A stretch of 64,000 nucleotides of DNA from Stakelama sediminis (GTDB taxonomy: Bacteria; Pseudomonadota; Alphaproteobacteria; Sphingomonadales; Sphingomonadaceae), in assembly GCF_014199335.1 (NCBI RefSeq), contig NZ_JACIJI010000001.1:496001-560000 (forward strand). Reading direction: 5' to 3'. Made by a program: the position numbers and the translations under genes. Positions 26,500-36,128 of the stretch are shown here, in pieces. Each line of letters starts with the position of its first letter. Position 1 is the first letter of the stretch. The notes below the pieces were generated by a model. It was not told the origin of the DNA and ran no database searches. It saw nothing but the letters and a program-made list of their open reading frames with translations.

Positions 26500-28019
26500 G
26501 CCGCTGGATGCGCAACGTCGAACGCAACTGTCAACCTCTCACCAGTGTCGAAAGGTCGGGTTCCATGCCACATGGTCGACGGAAACAGCGCGAGATGTCC
26601 CGGTTTTGGCTGGATAGTGCGATATGCCGGCAGTGCGATTCCGAGCTCCTTCTGCGGTTCACCAAGAACAAGTGCGCCATCCTTTGTGTCGCCATCGGCC
26701 TGCGATGCGAGCACCTCTTCCGGAAGCGAGACATAGAGTGCTGAACTGATCCAGCCGGCGGGATGCACATGATTGGCGTGATGCCCCTTCCCTGCCAGCC
26801 GCACTGACCATGACCCGGCGAACCGCACCGGTCGATCCCGCCGAACGTCCAGCAGCGGGTGGCCATCTTCCTGCGAAGGCAAAGCATCGATATAGCGCTG
26901 CACCGCCTTGACGATTGCTTCGCGCAATGTACGAATTTGCGGTTCGATCCGCGCGAACAGCGCACCATCGGTCTGTGTACCGCCCCGAACCGATTGATCG
27001 AGATGCTGCGCGCGTGCCTGGTGCAGACCGCGCAGATGATCGGTAAACACCTCCAGCGGCGGAAGAAATTCTCTCAGATCATAATATTGCACCAGCGCTT
27101 CCGGGCGATCGAGCCAATCCGCTCTGGCGTCGTCGGACAGCCGCCATGCGATCGAAGCGTAAGGCCACATGATCGCTGCCCCTGTCCCGCCCAGCGCCTT
27201 GTCAATGACCGGAAGCGCGCGCTCAATTTGTGCGGTTCGCAGATAATGCCGGACCTTGCGCACATCGAAAGCCGGGTCTTCCAATGACGAGAGCATGTCA
27301 AATAGTTGATCCGCCCGTTCCTTATGACCGGTCTCAGACGCAATAACCGCGTCGGTTGCGTCGAGAAACTGTACGTCGCCAATCCGCTTTCGTGCCCGCC
27401 CCGATATGACAGCGGCATCTTCATACGCTTCCGCCTGTTGCAGCGTCAGCAACCACAGGTGCCAGAGATCAGCACTATCGTTCCCATCTGCTACCGCCTG
27501 TTCGAACGACTGCATGTGGTCGTCCTGCTGCCCGGCCATCCAACGCAATCTCGCCAGTTGCGCATGTCCATCCAGCCAGCCGGGGTTAAAGCGTACCGCG
27601 TCTGCCACCAGCGCTATGGCGCGTTCCACATCCCCTTCCGCAAAGCTTGCGGCTGCGAGCCCCAGCACAACGCTTCCGTCCTGCGGTGTCAGTCGCCGGG
27701 CCTCTTCAAAAGCATCAACGGCAGGCAACCCGGCTTCCAACAGGGTTCGCGCGTGTCCATGCGCTATTTTACCATCTGTCGGGGAGAGTTTCCTGGCCTC
27801 CACAAATGCGCGCAGGGCCGATTCCCTCTGGTCCAGCGCGCGATGCAGCAGCGCCAGCCATTGGTGCAGCGCGGCGATGTTCGGAAAGCGGCGAATGCCC
27901 TCTTTCAGTACCGGAATTGCCTGTTCTTCGGTCTGTTCACGCAGCGCCCGCGACGCCAGGGCTGCAAAGTCGCCCGGTGCCATGACGCTCGCACTAAAGC
28001 CCGGCCTGTGGCTTGCCAT
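26496..28019 (-). CDS. TPR-containing putative 2OG-Fe(II) oxygenase
   Basis: The 507-residue protein has TPR-like helical repeats up to about residue 290. The C-terminal double-stranded beta-helix domain is of the 2OG-FeII_Oxy_5 type. Candidate iron ligands are His417/His419 (HANHVHPAGW) and His485 (FPSTMWHGTRPF), with Arg495 (GERLTVAFDV) for 2-oxoglutarate. The usual carboxylate ligand is not obvious, so the site is tentative. Such enzymes hydroxylate peptides or small molecules. No signal peptide is seen. It is the first gene of a coupled pair with the sulfotransferase, 90 bp downstream of the terminator that ends the upstream receptor gene. AGGAAGG precedes the ATG. A weak promoter (TTGGGT, 17 bp, TAAAGT) may lie in that gap. 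Confidence 0.85.
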   Translation of the reverse strand: MASHRPGFSASVMAPGDFAALASRALREQTEEQAIPVLKEGIRRFPNIAALHQWLALLHRALDQRESALRAFVEARKLSPTDGKIAHGHARTLLEAGLPAVDAFEEARRLTPQDGSVVLGLAAASFAEGDVERAIALVADAVRFNPGWLDGHAQLARLRWMAGQQDDHMQSFEQAVADGNDSADLWHLWLLTLQQAEAYEDAAVISGRARKRIGDVQFLDATDAVIASETGHKERADQLFDMLSSLEDPAFDVRKVRHYLRTAQIERALPVIDKALGGTGAAIMWPYASIAWRLSDDARADWLDRPEALVQYYDLREFLPPLEVFTDHLRGLHQARAQHLDQSVRGGTQTDGALFARIEPQIRTLREAIVKAVQRYIDALPSQEDGHPLLDVRRDRPVRFAGSWSVRLAGKGHHANHVHPAGWISSALYVSLPEEVLASQADGDTKDGALVLGEPQKELGIALPAYRTIQPKPGHLALFPSTMWHGTRPFDTGERLTVAFDVAHPAA

Positions 28020-28115
28020 TCACCTTCCTCGCGCAACTGTGCCGGAAACTTTATCAAAGCCGTTGCCAAAACCCAATTGGCCTTAGGCAAGCCGTTCTAC
28101 GAATTGCATAAAAAA

Positions 28116-28143
28116 AGGGTCGGCAGAATGCTCTGCCGACCCT
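28116..28143 (-). terminator. Strong terminator after the upstream TonB-dependent receptor
   Basis: On the minus strand AGGGTCGGCAG and CTGCCGACCCT form a perfect 11-bp stem with a 6-base loop, followed by a run of seven T. It ends transcription of the receptor gene, so the oxygenase pair probably has its own promoter. Confidence 0.92.
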
Positions 28144-28167
28144 CCGAAATCCACACTGTCTTCTGAA

Positions 28168-31100
28168 TTAGAAGTCCAGCGTAATGCCGGTGAAGATGTA
28201 ACGACCCAGCGAATCGTACACCACCGGATAGGTGTTGCCGTTACAATAGACCGACGCACAGCTCGACAAACTGCCCGAGCTGGAAACGATCGGCGGCTGG
28301 CGATCCAGCAGATTCTGCACACCAAGACGGAAGCGATAATGATCCGCGATGCTCGCTGTCATCGTCAGGTCGAAATAGCTCTGTGCCGGAAGATGCGCAG
28401 CAAACTGAGAGTAGTTACCCGCCAGCGACGGATTGCTGCTGCTCTTGTCCACGTCGACACCGCTAAAGTAGCGCCATGCACCCGACAAGCCAATGCCGCT
28501 CGGAAGTGTGAAGCCGACCCGCAGCTTGTGCCGCCATTTCGGCATCGGCGTGCCGCACTGAACGCCATAGTAACCCGCGCAGTCATATGGCGTAGAAACG
28601 CCATTGTCGGTGACAAACTTGTCGAGATAGGTGCCGTTGAAATTCATGTTGATCTGCGCAAAGCCCAGATCACGCGAATAGCTGGCACCGACATCAACAC
28701 CACTGGTCTTCACGCTACCGATGTTCTGCGTCAGATCGACCACATAGCCATTTGAGGAGCGCCACAGCGATCCGGTAGCATCACGATGCACATAATCGCA
28801 CAGAGGCGAGTTTGCATCTGCAGTACAGCTCTGAACGATCGTATCAGCCCCGATACCCTGAATGGTGTTCTTCACCTTGATGTTGTAATAATCAACAGTC
28901 AGAGCGAGACCACGCAGGCCTGACACCAAATCACCCGGCTGCAGCACGAGGCCCGCCGTGTAGGTATCTGCGATTTCCGGTTCCAGGTTGATGTTACCAC
29001 CGATTAGGCCATTATACTGCGCCGCCGGGTTACCGACAACCGTCTGACCCACGGTCAAGCCCTGAGCAAGGCATCCGGTATCCGCAGCCGTAATCGGAAC
29101 CGGGTTACCCTGTTTGTCAACCTTCGCACAGGGATCAGTGCTGCCGTCCAGAGCAACACGCTGCGGTGCGAAGAACTCCTGAATGTTCGGCGAGCGAACC
29201 GCACGATTATATGCACCGCGGAAGCGGATCGCACGGATCGGCGCGAAGTCCGCACCCAGCTTATAGGTGTCAGTGCTGTAGTTGCGGCTTGCAACTTCAT
29301 AGCGTGAATGACGGTAACCGCCATCGAATGACAGGTCATAGAAGAAGCTGTCCTGCACGATCGGAACGCGCAGTTCAGCATAGGCTTCATATACGTTGAA
29401 CGCACCGCTGACCGGCAACGTCGCCGCACCCTGACCGGCAAGGTCGCCCGTCTGGTATTCAAGGTCCGATTTGAAGTCGAGGGCTTCACGACGATACTCC
29501 GTACCGACGTTGATACCCACACCGTCTTCGGCCCAGGGCGACTTGACACCGTATTTGCCGAGCAGGCCGGTCACGTTGACCGACGCCACCTGTTCCGACA
29601 CGATACCACGCTGGAAACCGGGCGCTGTAATGTAGTTCAGCGCGGCCTGCGACACTCCACCAGCGGTGAAGATATTGTACGGAACACAGTTCGGATCTGA
29701 ACCATCCAGAGCCGAACGACAAACCGCCTGACCGGTGTTCGGATCGGTGACCACGTCAAGCGACTTGCGCATACGACTGATCGACAGATCGTTCACATAG
29801 GTTTCGGAAAAGTTGGTCCGACCATACTGATAGTATGCATCATAGGTGAATGCGTCATTGATATCACCCTTGGCACCGACAACCAGACGATACGCCGTAT
29901 GCTGCAGGTCGTCCTGACGCGCCGCACCTTCGACATTGCGCTTGTAGATTTGTGCGAAGCCACGCTCATAGGTGTTCCCGCTGGCATCAGTGAACTGATA
30001 CGGCGTCAGCGCATAGCCTGCCTGAGCAGCCGACGTAACCGTCGTCGGCGGAGCATTCATCGGCGGGGGCACCAGATTGCCGGTAACCGGGTCGATCGAG
30101 GACGTTACAAGATTGCCCGGCGAACAGATAATGCTCTTCTGCTGTGCGCTGAGAAGCGGATTATCGCAGTTGATCGAATAGACGTTACCGAACGTGCCCG
30201 ACGGCGCGATCTGGGCGACCGAACGATCGTCCATGAACATGCCCGACATATAGGGCTTGAAATGATCGCTGACATCGTAATGCGCGAAGAAGCCGGCCGT
30301 GTAGCGTTCGTCCGGACGCTGATAATAGTTATACGGCGCATAGTTATACGGCGTATAGCCCGGAATAATGGTCTGGTTCGGGCCGATCTGATAGGACAGC
30401 GATGTACCATCACCGTAAGGCAGAGCCTGGCCGCTATCCGGATCAACGTAACCCGGAGTGCCGTCCCCGTAAGAGACGATGGAACCGTTTGCCGAGTTGA
30501 ACGAACCCGCACAGCTGAGAGAGCCCGATGCAGAAGCCCCCAATGCACAGGCGCTGTAATCGCGCGCGGCCTGCGTAACTGCGTTGATCCGACGATATCC
30601 GGCGTATGCTACGACGTGGCCACGATTATCGTCAAACCCAGCACCAATTACTGCGGTGGTATCAACGGTACCCCCATCCGCGACATCACCGCTGGGGTAA
30701 CCGAAGTTGCGCGCGTCCAGAGCATCGCGAATGGCACTGCTTGCACTGTTGCTATGCTGATAGAAACTATACTGGCCATCAATCTTGAAGCCGGTAAAAT
30801 CCTTATCCATGATGAAGTTGACAACGCCGCCGACAGCGTCCGCACCATAGGTGGACGACGCACCGCCGGTCAGCACGTCAACGCGCTTCACGAGCGCAGC
30901 AGGAATGAAGTTAAGGTCAGCTGCGGAATCCGTCGGGTCACCCGGGACAAGTCGGCGACCGTCGATCAGGACCAGAGTACGGTTGGCACCAAGGTTACGC
31001 AGGTTGACGGTTGCAGTACCGGTCGCACCGTTGGCGATGCCGCCGCCCTGGTCCGCAAACACCTGCGGCAGCGAATTCAGCAAATCCTCGGTACGAGTCG

Positions 31101-31401
31101 TGCCGGTGAGCTTGAACTCCTGACTGTTAACCACGGTTACCGGGCTGACCGACGTCAGGTTCGGCTGAGGAATGCGCGAACCGGTAACGATCAGGTCCTG
31201 TCCCTGCGTTGCAGCGCCTTGAGCAGTAGCAGCCGGAGTGGCGGTCGTGCTGTCCTGCGATGAGACGGCGGTCGAATCCTGGTCGGAAGTCGTACTGCCG
31301 GTCGTAGTTTGCGCGTACGCAGGCGCAGCCACGACAGCAAGGCTGAGAACGAACGGCGCAGCGCCCGACTTCAGCGCGGATATGAGCTGATGCTTGGTCA
31401 A
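28168..31401 (-). CDS. TonB-dependent receptor
   Basis: This 1077-residue outer-membrane receptor has a signal peptide (FVLSLAVVAAPAYAQ), a Ser/Thr/Gln/Ala-rich linker, a TonB-box-like DLIVTGSRI near residue 70 and a plug with LRNLGANRTLVLIDGRRL and ASSTYGADAVGGVVNFIM. The barrel ends with Phe (GITLDF). Several Cys pairs (YSACALG/LSCAG and INCDNP/IICSPG) suggest disulfide-pinned extracellular loops. The plug is paralogous to the receptor at 21317. The start codon is TTG at 31401, preceded by AAGGG; no in-frame ATG gives a better signal peptide. Its ligand is unknown. Confidence 0.92.
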   Translation of the reverse strand: MTKHQLISALKSGAAPFVLSLAVVAAPAYAQTTTGSTTSDQDSTAVSSQDSTTATPAATAQGAATQGQDLIVTGSRIPQPNLTSVSPVTVVNSQEFKLTGTTRTEDLLNSLPQVFADQGGGIANGATGTATVNLRNLGANRTLVLIDGRRLVPGDPTDSAADLNFIPAALVKRVDVLTGGASSTYGADAVGGVVNFIMDKDFTGFKIDGQYSFYQHSNSASSAIRDALDARNFGYPSGDVADGGTVDTTAVIGAGFDDNRGHVVAYAGYRRINAVTQAARDYSACALGASASGSLSCAGSFNSANGSIVSYGDGTPGYVDPDSGQALPYGDGTSLSYQIGPNQTIIPGYTPYNYAPYNYYQRPDERYTAGFFAHYDVSDHFKPYMSGMFMDDRSVAQIAPSGTFGNVYSINCDNPLLSAQQKSIICSPGNLVTSSIDPVTGNLVPPPMNAPPTTVTSAAQAGYALTPYQFTDASGNTYERGFAQIYKRNVEGAARQDDLQHTAYRLVVGAKGDINDAFTYDAYYQYGRTNFSETYVNDLSISRMRKSLDVVTDPNTGQAVCRSALDGSDPNCVPYNIFTAGGVSQAALNYITAPGFQRGIVSEQVASVNVTGLLGKYGVKSPWAEDGVGINVGTEYRREALDFKSDLEYQTGDLAGQGAATLPVSGAFNVYEAYAELRVPIVQDSFFYDLSFDGGYRHSRYEVASRNYSTDTYKLGADFAPIRAIRFRGAYNRAVRSPNIQEFFAPQRVALDGSTDPCAKVDKQGNPVPITAADTGCLAQGLTVGQTVVGNPAAQYNGLIGGNINLEPEIADTYTAGLVLQPGDLVSGLRGLALTVDYYNIKVKNTIQGIGADTIVQSCTADANSPLCDYVHRDATGSLWRSSNGYVVDLTQNIGSVKTSGVDVGASYSRDLGFAQINMNFNGTYLDKFVTDNGVSTPYDCAGYYGVQCGTPMPKWRHKLRVGFTLPSGIGLSGAWRYFSGVDVDKSSSNPSLAGNYSQFAAHLPAQSYFDLTMTASIADHYRFRLGVQNLLDRQPPIVSSSGSLSSCASVYCNGNTYPVVYDSLGRYIFTGITLDF

Positions 31402-31546
31402 GATACTAATCCCTTTTTTGACGGCCCTTTTCGGGCCAATCCCTCGCCTGAATCACGCTATTTTAGCAGCATGTCGACGAATGTGCCCCCGATGCGCTAT
31501 TGTGCGTATGCGTGTAAACACTGAATTCTCCGTACAGGGCGCATTC

Positions 31547-31574
31547 ATTATAGAGTGTAGCCTGTTTGCAACAA
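31547..31574 (-). promoter_or_regulatory. Probable promoter of the TonB-dependent receptor
   Basis: On the minus strand TTGTTG (31574-31569) and a perfect TATAAT (31552-31547) are separated by 16 bp. The start codon at 31401 is about 145 bp downstream, leaving a long leader. Confidence 0.6.
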
Positions 31575-31583
31575 TTCACCCCG

Positions 31584-31612
31584 TTGACACCGCCCCCCAA
31601 GCGCGGAATGTA
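31584..31612 (+). promoter_or_regulatory. Weak promoter candidate for the small periplasmic protein gene
   Basis: A perfect TTGACA (31584-31589) faces the gene at 31641. The best -10 at 17 bp spacing, AATGTA, is poor, so only the -35 box is persuasive. Confidence 0.3.
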
Positions 31613-31640
31613 AAGAAAATACTGGTTTTGGGAGCGCTGC

Positions 31641-32168
31641 ATGCAGAGGCAAATACGAAACACGTTCGTCCTGGTCATGGGATTGGGATTGCTTAGCCCT
31701 CACCTTGCCGCAGCGCAAAATAAGTCCGATGAGCGCTCACAGCTTTTCGATCAGGCAGTGGCGTGTCGAAAGATCGCCGACAGCGATCAACGGCTGGCCT
31801 GTTACGACCGCACCGTTGGTGCGCTCGATGCGGCCCAAAAGAAGGACGAGGTTTACATCGTCGATCGCGATCAGGTGCATAAAGCCCGCAAATCGCTGTT
31901 CGGTTTCTCGCTTCCGAAAATCAAACTGTTCGGTGGTGACAAGGATCAGATCGACCACATTACAACCATTGTTACGGGAATATCGCACGATCAGAACAAC
32001 CGCATGATCTTCACCGTGAAGGGCGGCGCCAAGTGGCATCAGATTGGCGACCGCGTGGTCGTCGGCGTCCGTCCCGGCACGCAGGTCACGATCAAGACCG
32101 CTGCCTTTGGAAGCTATTTTGCCGACTTCAAGGGCAGCAGTTCGATGCGGGTTCAGCGCGTCAAATAA
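31641..32168 (+). CDS. Periplasmic protein of unknown function with CxxIxDxxxRLxCYD motif
   Basis: The 175-residue protein has a signal peptide (FVLVMGLGLLSPHLAAAQ) followed by VACRKIADSDQRLACYDRTV. That two-Cys motif is shared with periplasmic proteins such as the VasI/TagO family of type VI secretion, but no type VI genes are nearby, so the link is only at motif level. The C-terminal half (IVTGISHDQNNRMIFTVKGGAKWHQIGD) looks like a small beta-barrel domain. GGGAG lies eight bases before the ATG. It is divergent from the TonB-dependent receptor. Confidence 0.7.
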   Translation: MQRQIRNTFVLVMGLGLLSPHLAAAQNKSDERSQLFDQAVACRKIADSDQRLACYDRTVGALDAAQKKDEVYIVDRDQVHKARKSLFGFSLPKIKLFGGDKDQIDHITTIVTGISHDQNNRMIFTVKGGAKWHQIGDRVVVGVRPGTQVTIKTAAFGSYFADFKGSSSMRVQRVK

Positions 32169-32201
32169 CGCTCTGAACGACCCCGACGGGACGAAACACA
32201 C

Positions 32202-33143
32202 TTATTGCGGCATCGGCCCCGCCAGCAGCAGCGGGTCGATGCGCGCCGCATCCCATTTCAGGCCCCAGTGCAGATGCGGGCCGGTGGCACGGCCTGTATC
32301 ACCGCTATAGGCGATGACCTGCCCCTGCTTCACATGATCGCCGACATGCACCAGAATTTTCGACAGGTGCAGGAACGCACTGTTCAGCCCCATACCGTGA
32401 TCGACCATCAGCAGATTGCCCTCCAGCGTGAAGGGCTTGGCCGTGGCCAGAATCACCACACCATCGGCGGGCGCGCGCACCGGGGTCCCGACCGGCACCG
32501 CGATGTCGATACCGGAATGATAGGAGCCCTTCTGTCCGCCCTTATAGATACGCTGCGCACCGAACAGCGTAGAGATGCGCCCGGTGGTGGGCCAGATGAA
32601 CTTCTGCCGCCAGCCATGTGCATCGGTGGTCATGGCACGCGCGGCATGGATCTGCGCCAGTTCGGGTGGGCGCAGCCGTTTGAACTCGGCGGAAGGCACA
32701 GGATATTTCGGCAGGCGGTTGAGGCGCGAAATCTTCCACGCACGCGGTGCGACGCTAATATCGCGCGTCAGCTGCGCACCGTTCGCCAGTGTCGCGACCA
32801 GCGTTGCCTGCGGCCCGGCATTGCGGTCGAACGCGATCAGGAATTCGCCGTCGGAAGCGACGGGAATCGTCTTTCCGTCGAACGTCAGTGTCGTCGTGCC
32901 TGTCGGTACCGTGCCCAGCACCGCACCGCCCTGTTCGAAATGACCGTTCAGGGTAAATGTCTCTGAAACCGGAGCCTGTACCGGCGTGGCGGGCGCCACC
33001 GGTGGCGACGCAACCCGGTCACCCGGCACCTGCGCCTGAGTGCCCGCAGGCGCCGCCGCCTCAGCCCCGTTGGGAACAACTGCACATCCGGCGAGCAGGA
33101 CCAGTGCCGCCGCGCCGACGATTTCCTTGCCGATGATCCGCAT
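32202..33143 (-). CDS. M23 family metallopeptidase lipoprotein (LytM domain)
   Basis: The 313-residue protein starts at an ATG that shares a base with the DUF2093 stop codon. A lipobox LLAGC places the lipidated Cys at residue 20. A middle beta domain precedes the C-terminal LytM/M23 domain. That domain carries the zinc motif HSGIDIA and a second motif HLHWG (GRATGPHLHWGLKW), both intact, so an active peptidoglycan endopeptidase is expected. It probably acts at the outer membrane on cell-wall cross-links. The frame is open further upstream but the extra residues are Cys-rich and unlike a signal. Confidence 0.9.
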   Translation of the reverse strand: MRIIGKEIVGAAALVLLAGCAVVPNGAEAAAPAGTQAQVPGDRVASPPVAPATPVQAPVSETFTLNGHFEQGGAVLGTVPTGTTTLTFDGKTIPVASDGEFLIAFDRNAGPQATLVATLANGAQLTRDISVAPRAWKISRLNRLPKYPVPSAEFKRLRPPELAQIHAARAMTTDAHGWRQKFIWPTTGRISTLFGAQRIYKGGQKGSYHSGIDIAVPVGTPVRAPADGVVILATAKPFTLEGNLLMVDHGMGLNSAFLHLSKILVHVGDHVKQGQVIAYSGDTGRATGPHLHWGLKWDAARIDPLLLAGPMPQ

Positions 33144-33343
33144 TACTGGTCGAGCAGCGCTTTGGTGGCAATCTCCGCAGTCGCATAGGCCTGTTGCGAG
33201 CGCACATCCCAATAGCGCAAATCATCCAGCGGAATGGCCTCCCCCGATATCGCGCACAGCACATGATCGCCCGGCGACAGCACCCGGAATCCGTTGGCGA
33301 GATAATGAAGCCGCGCGGTGCGCGAACGGTTGGACATCAGCAT
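33143..33343 (-). CDS. DUF2093 domain protein
   Basis: This 66-residue protein matches the small alphaproteobacterial DUF2093 family: LHYLANGFRVLSPGDHVLCAISGEAIPLDDLRYWDV is its core. Function is unknown; the fold is a small zinc-ribbon-like or beta domain at best. It lies between xseA and the M23 gene as in other alphaproteobacteria. GGGAG precedes the ATG and its stop codon overlaps the next start (TAATG). Confidence 0.88.
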   Translation of the reverse strand: MLMSNRSRTARLHYLANGFRVLSPGDHVLCAISGEAIPLDDLRYWDVRSQQAYATAEIATKALLDQ

Positions 33344-33376
33344 GATTGGCTCCCGTGGATACGAAGATACTGGGGA

Positions 33377-34759
33377 TCAAAGCAGTTTCGGCTGCTCCGG
33401 CTTGTCCGGGATATAGGCTTTGGTGCCGCTGCGCTCAACCCGCACATCGACCTCGCCATCGTTGAAATGCAGTGTCAGAGCACCCGCCGAACGCGCCGCT
33501 TGCGCATTGGCCGTCACCTGCCCGGTGGTACGCGCCGATACCCAGGCATAGCCGCGTTCCAGCGGCTTGTTGGGATGGACTGAGTCCAGCAACCGCCCCG
33601 CCCCGTCCAGCCGCTGTCGCGCCGCCTTCAATCGCTGTTCCAACATTGCCGGACGCAACGCTCCGGTGCTGCGGTCAAGCTGGCGGCGCGCCAATGCCAC
33701 GCGCCGTTCCAGTGCCAGTCCCAGCCGATGGCCCAGATCATCGGCCTTTTGCCGCTGCGGCCCCAGCAGAGCATCCCGCCTGGGCAATACACGCACCAGT
33801 GCCGAAAGCCGCTCCTGTCCACGCTCGTGATACCGCCGCGCGCAGCGTTCCGCGCGCAGGCCGAAAGTGGCGATGCCGTTACGCAATTCGGCCACCACCG
33901 GCACCGCCAGTTCGGCGGCAGCGGTCGGCGTCGGCGCACGCAGATCAGCGGCATGGTCCGACAGGCTGGTATCGGTTTCATGCCCGACCGCCGAGATGAC
34001 GGGAATCGAGCAATCGGCAATGGCGCGCACCACCACTTCCTCATTGAACGCCCATAAATCCTCGATCGACCCGCCACCGCGCGCGACGATCAGCAGGTCG
34101 GGGCGCGGCACCGCCCCTCCTTGGCCCGGTAGTGCATCAAAACCGCGTACCGCGCGCGCCACCTCTTCGGCGGAACCCTCGCCCTGTACCTTGACCGGCC
34201 ACAATACGACATGGCTGGGACAGCGATCCTCCAGCCGATGGAGAATGTCCCGGATCACCGCGCCGGTGGGCGAGGTTACAACACCGATCATCCTGGGCAG
34301 GAACGGCAGCGGCTTCTTACGCTCGCTATCAAACAGCCCCTCCGCCCCCAGCTTTGCCTTCAGCTTCTCGAACAGCGCCATCAGCGCGCCTTCGCCCGCC
34401 AGTTCCATCCGTTCGATAACGATCTGATATTTGGACCGGCCCGGATAGGTGGTCAGCTTCCCCGTGGCGATCACCTCGATCCCGTCCTGCGGTGCAAAGG
34501 GCACCGCCGATGCCGTGCCGCGCCACATCACCGCGTCGATCACCGCCTTGTCGTCCTTCAGCGCCATATAGACATGGCCCGATGCCGCGCGTTTGAACCC
34601 GGAAATTTCGCCGCGCAGCTTCACATGACCGAACTCCCCCTCGACCATGCGTTTCAACCGGTTGGACAAATCGCTGACACTGACGGCTGCGGCGTTGTCG
34701 CCGGGCTGGCTCTCGGCTACCAGTCGCTGCGAACCGGAATCAAAGGGGGAATCGGGCAT
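33377..34759 (-). CDS. xseA: Exodeoxyribonuclease VII large subunit
   Basis: XseA with XseB degrades single-stranded DNA to oligonucleotides. The 460-residue protein has an N-terminal OB-fold ([24 protein letters not shown]), the conserved catalytic region ([54 protein letters not shown]) and a long helical C-terminus. The start at 34759 is chosen by family alignment (MPDSPFDSG...) and an AGGA five to six bases upstream. It overlaps the purD start codon head to head. xseB is not in the window. Confidence 0.95.
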   Translation of the reverse strand: MPDSPFDSGSQRLVAESQPGDNAAAVSVSDLSNRLKRMVEGEFGHVKLRGEISGFKRAASGHVYMALKDDKAVIDAVMWRGTASAVPFAPQDGIEVIATGKLTTYPGRSKYQIVIERMELAGEGALMALFEKLKAKLGAEGLFDSERKKPLPFLPRMIGVVTSPTGAVIRDILHRLEDRCPSHVVLWPVKVQGEGSAEEVARAVRGFDALPGQGGAVPRPDLLIVARGGGSIEDLWAFNEEVVVRAIADCSIPVISAVGHETDTSLSDHAADLRAPTPTAAAELAVPVVAELRNGIATFGLRAERCARRYHERGQERLSALVRVLPRRDALLGPQRQKADDLGHRLGLALERRVALARRQLDRSTGALRPAMLEQRLKAARQRLDGAGRLLDSVHPNKPLERGYAWVSARTTGQVTANAQAARSAGALTLHFNDGEVDVRVERSGTKAYIPDKPEQPKLL

Positions 34760-36023
34760 GAACGTCCTGCTGATCGGATCGGGAGGGCGCGAACATGCGC
34801 TGGCGTGGAAGCTGGCGCAATCGCCCCGTCTGACTAAACTATATGCGGCACCGGGCAATCCCGGCATCGCCGATTATGCCGAATGTACCGACATCTCTGC
34901 AACCGACCAGCGCGGAATTATCGATTTCTGCCTGCGCAACTCGATCGAATTTGTCGTAATCGGGCCGGAAGCACCGCTGGTCGAAGGGCTGGCGGACAAT
35001 CTGCGTACCATGAACATTGCGGTGTTCGGACCGGGCCGCGAGGCAGCGCAGCTGGAAGGGTCAAAGGGCTTTACCAAGGATCTCTGCTCGGCAGCGGAAA
35101 TCCCCACCGCAGGCTATGTCCGCGTCGAATCGATTGAGGGCGCGCGTGCAGCACTCAACGATTTCGGTCTGCCGGTCGTCATCAAGGCGGACGGGCTGGC
35201 TGCGGGCAAGGGCGTCACCATCGCCTATACGCCCGAAGAGGCCGAAGCCGCGGTCGCCGACCTGTTCGACCGTTCGGGCGGCGAGGCGGTGATCGAGGAG
35301 TTCCTGACCGGCGAAGAGGCCAGCCTGTTCGTCCTAACCGACGGCGAAGCGGTCATGGCCATCGGTTCGGCGCAGGATCACAAGCGCGTCGGCAACGGCG
35401 ATACCGGCCCCAATACCGGCGGCATGGGCGCCTATAGCCCCGCGAGCGTACTGACGCCGAAGCTGGAACGCGAGGCGATGGACCGGATCATCCGCCCGAC
35501 GGTGAAGGCGCTGGCCGATGCCGGAACGCCCTATTCGGGCGTACTCTATGCCGGGCTGATGCTGACGGATCTGGGTCCGAAGCTGATCGAATATAATGTC
35601 CGCTTCGGTGATCCCGAATGCCAGGTGCTGATGCTGCGGCTGGAAGACGACCTGCTCGACCTGATGCTGGCGACTGCCAGCGGCACGCTGGCCGATTTGC
35701 CCGCCCCGACATTCCGCGACGAAACCGCGCTTACCGTGGTCATGGCGGCAAAGGGCTATCCCGGCACGCCGGAAAAGGGCGGTACGATCGACGGTATCGA
35801 CGCGGCCGAAGCCACCGGCGCGAAAGTGTTTCAGGCGGGTACCCGCGAAGAAGGCGGCACACTAATCGCCAATGGCGGCCGGGTCCTCAACGTCACCGCG
35901 ACCGGCGCGACTGTGGCCGAAGCGCAACGCAACGCCTATGCGGCAGTTGAGGCGGTCGATTTCCCCACCGGCTTCTATCGCACCGACATCGGCTGGCGCG
36001 AAGTGGAACGCGAAGCAGGCTGA
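34758..36023 (+). CDS. purD: Phosphoribosylamine-glycine ligase (GAR synthetase)
   Basis: PurD joins glycine to phosphoribosylamine in the second step of purine synthesis. The 421-residue protein begins [19 protein letters not shown], the usual N-terminus, and shows ATP-grasp motifs ([63 protein letters not shown]). The start at 34758 has a strong AAGGGGGA site and lies inside the xseA start region on the opposite strand. Confidence 0.97.
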   Translation: MNVLLIGSGGREHALAWKLAQSPRLTKLYAAPGNPGIADYAECTDISATDQRGIIDFCLRNSIEFVVIGPEAPLVEGLADNLRTMNIAVFGPGREAAQLEGSKGFTKDLCSAAEIPTAGYVRVESIEGARAALNDFGLPVVIKADGLAAGKGVTIAYTPEEAEAAVADLFDRSGGEAVIEEFLTGEEASLFVLTDGEAVMAIGSAQDHKRVGNGDTGPNTGGMGAYSPASVLTPKLEREAMDRIIRPTVKALADAGTPYSGVLYAGLMLTDLGPKLIEYNVRFGDPECQVLMLRLEDDLLDLMLATASGTLADLPAPTFRDETALTVVMAAKGYPGTPEKGGTIDGIDAAEATGAKVFQAGTREEGGTLIANGGRVLNVTATGATVAEAQRNAYAAVEAVDFPTGFYRTDIGWREVEREAG

Positions 36024-36128
36024 CGGTGCCGAAGGGCTACTGCGCAGCCGATCCCGCATTGGACTGACGCGACAGCCACGCTAAAAGCACTGCAAGACAT
36101 AGTTGCCATGCCTGCGGGAGAATGACGA

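Noticed and set aside
31641-32168. Type VI secretion component (VasI/TagO-like)
   Set aside because: Only the short two-Cys motif is shared, and no type VI genes are in the window.
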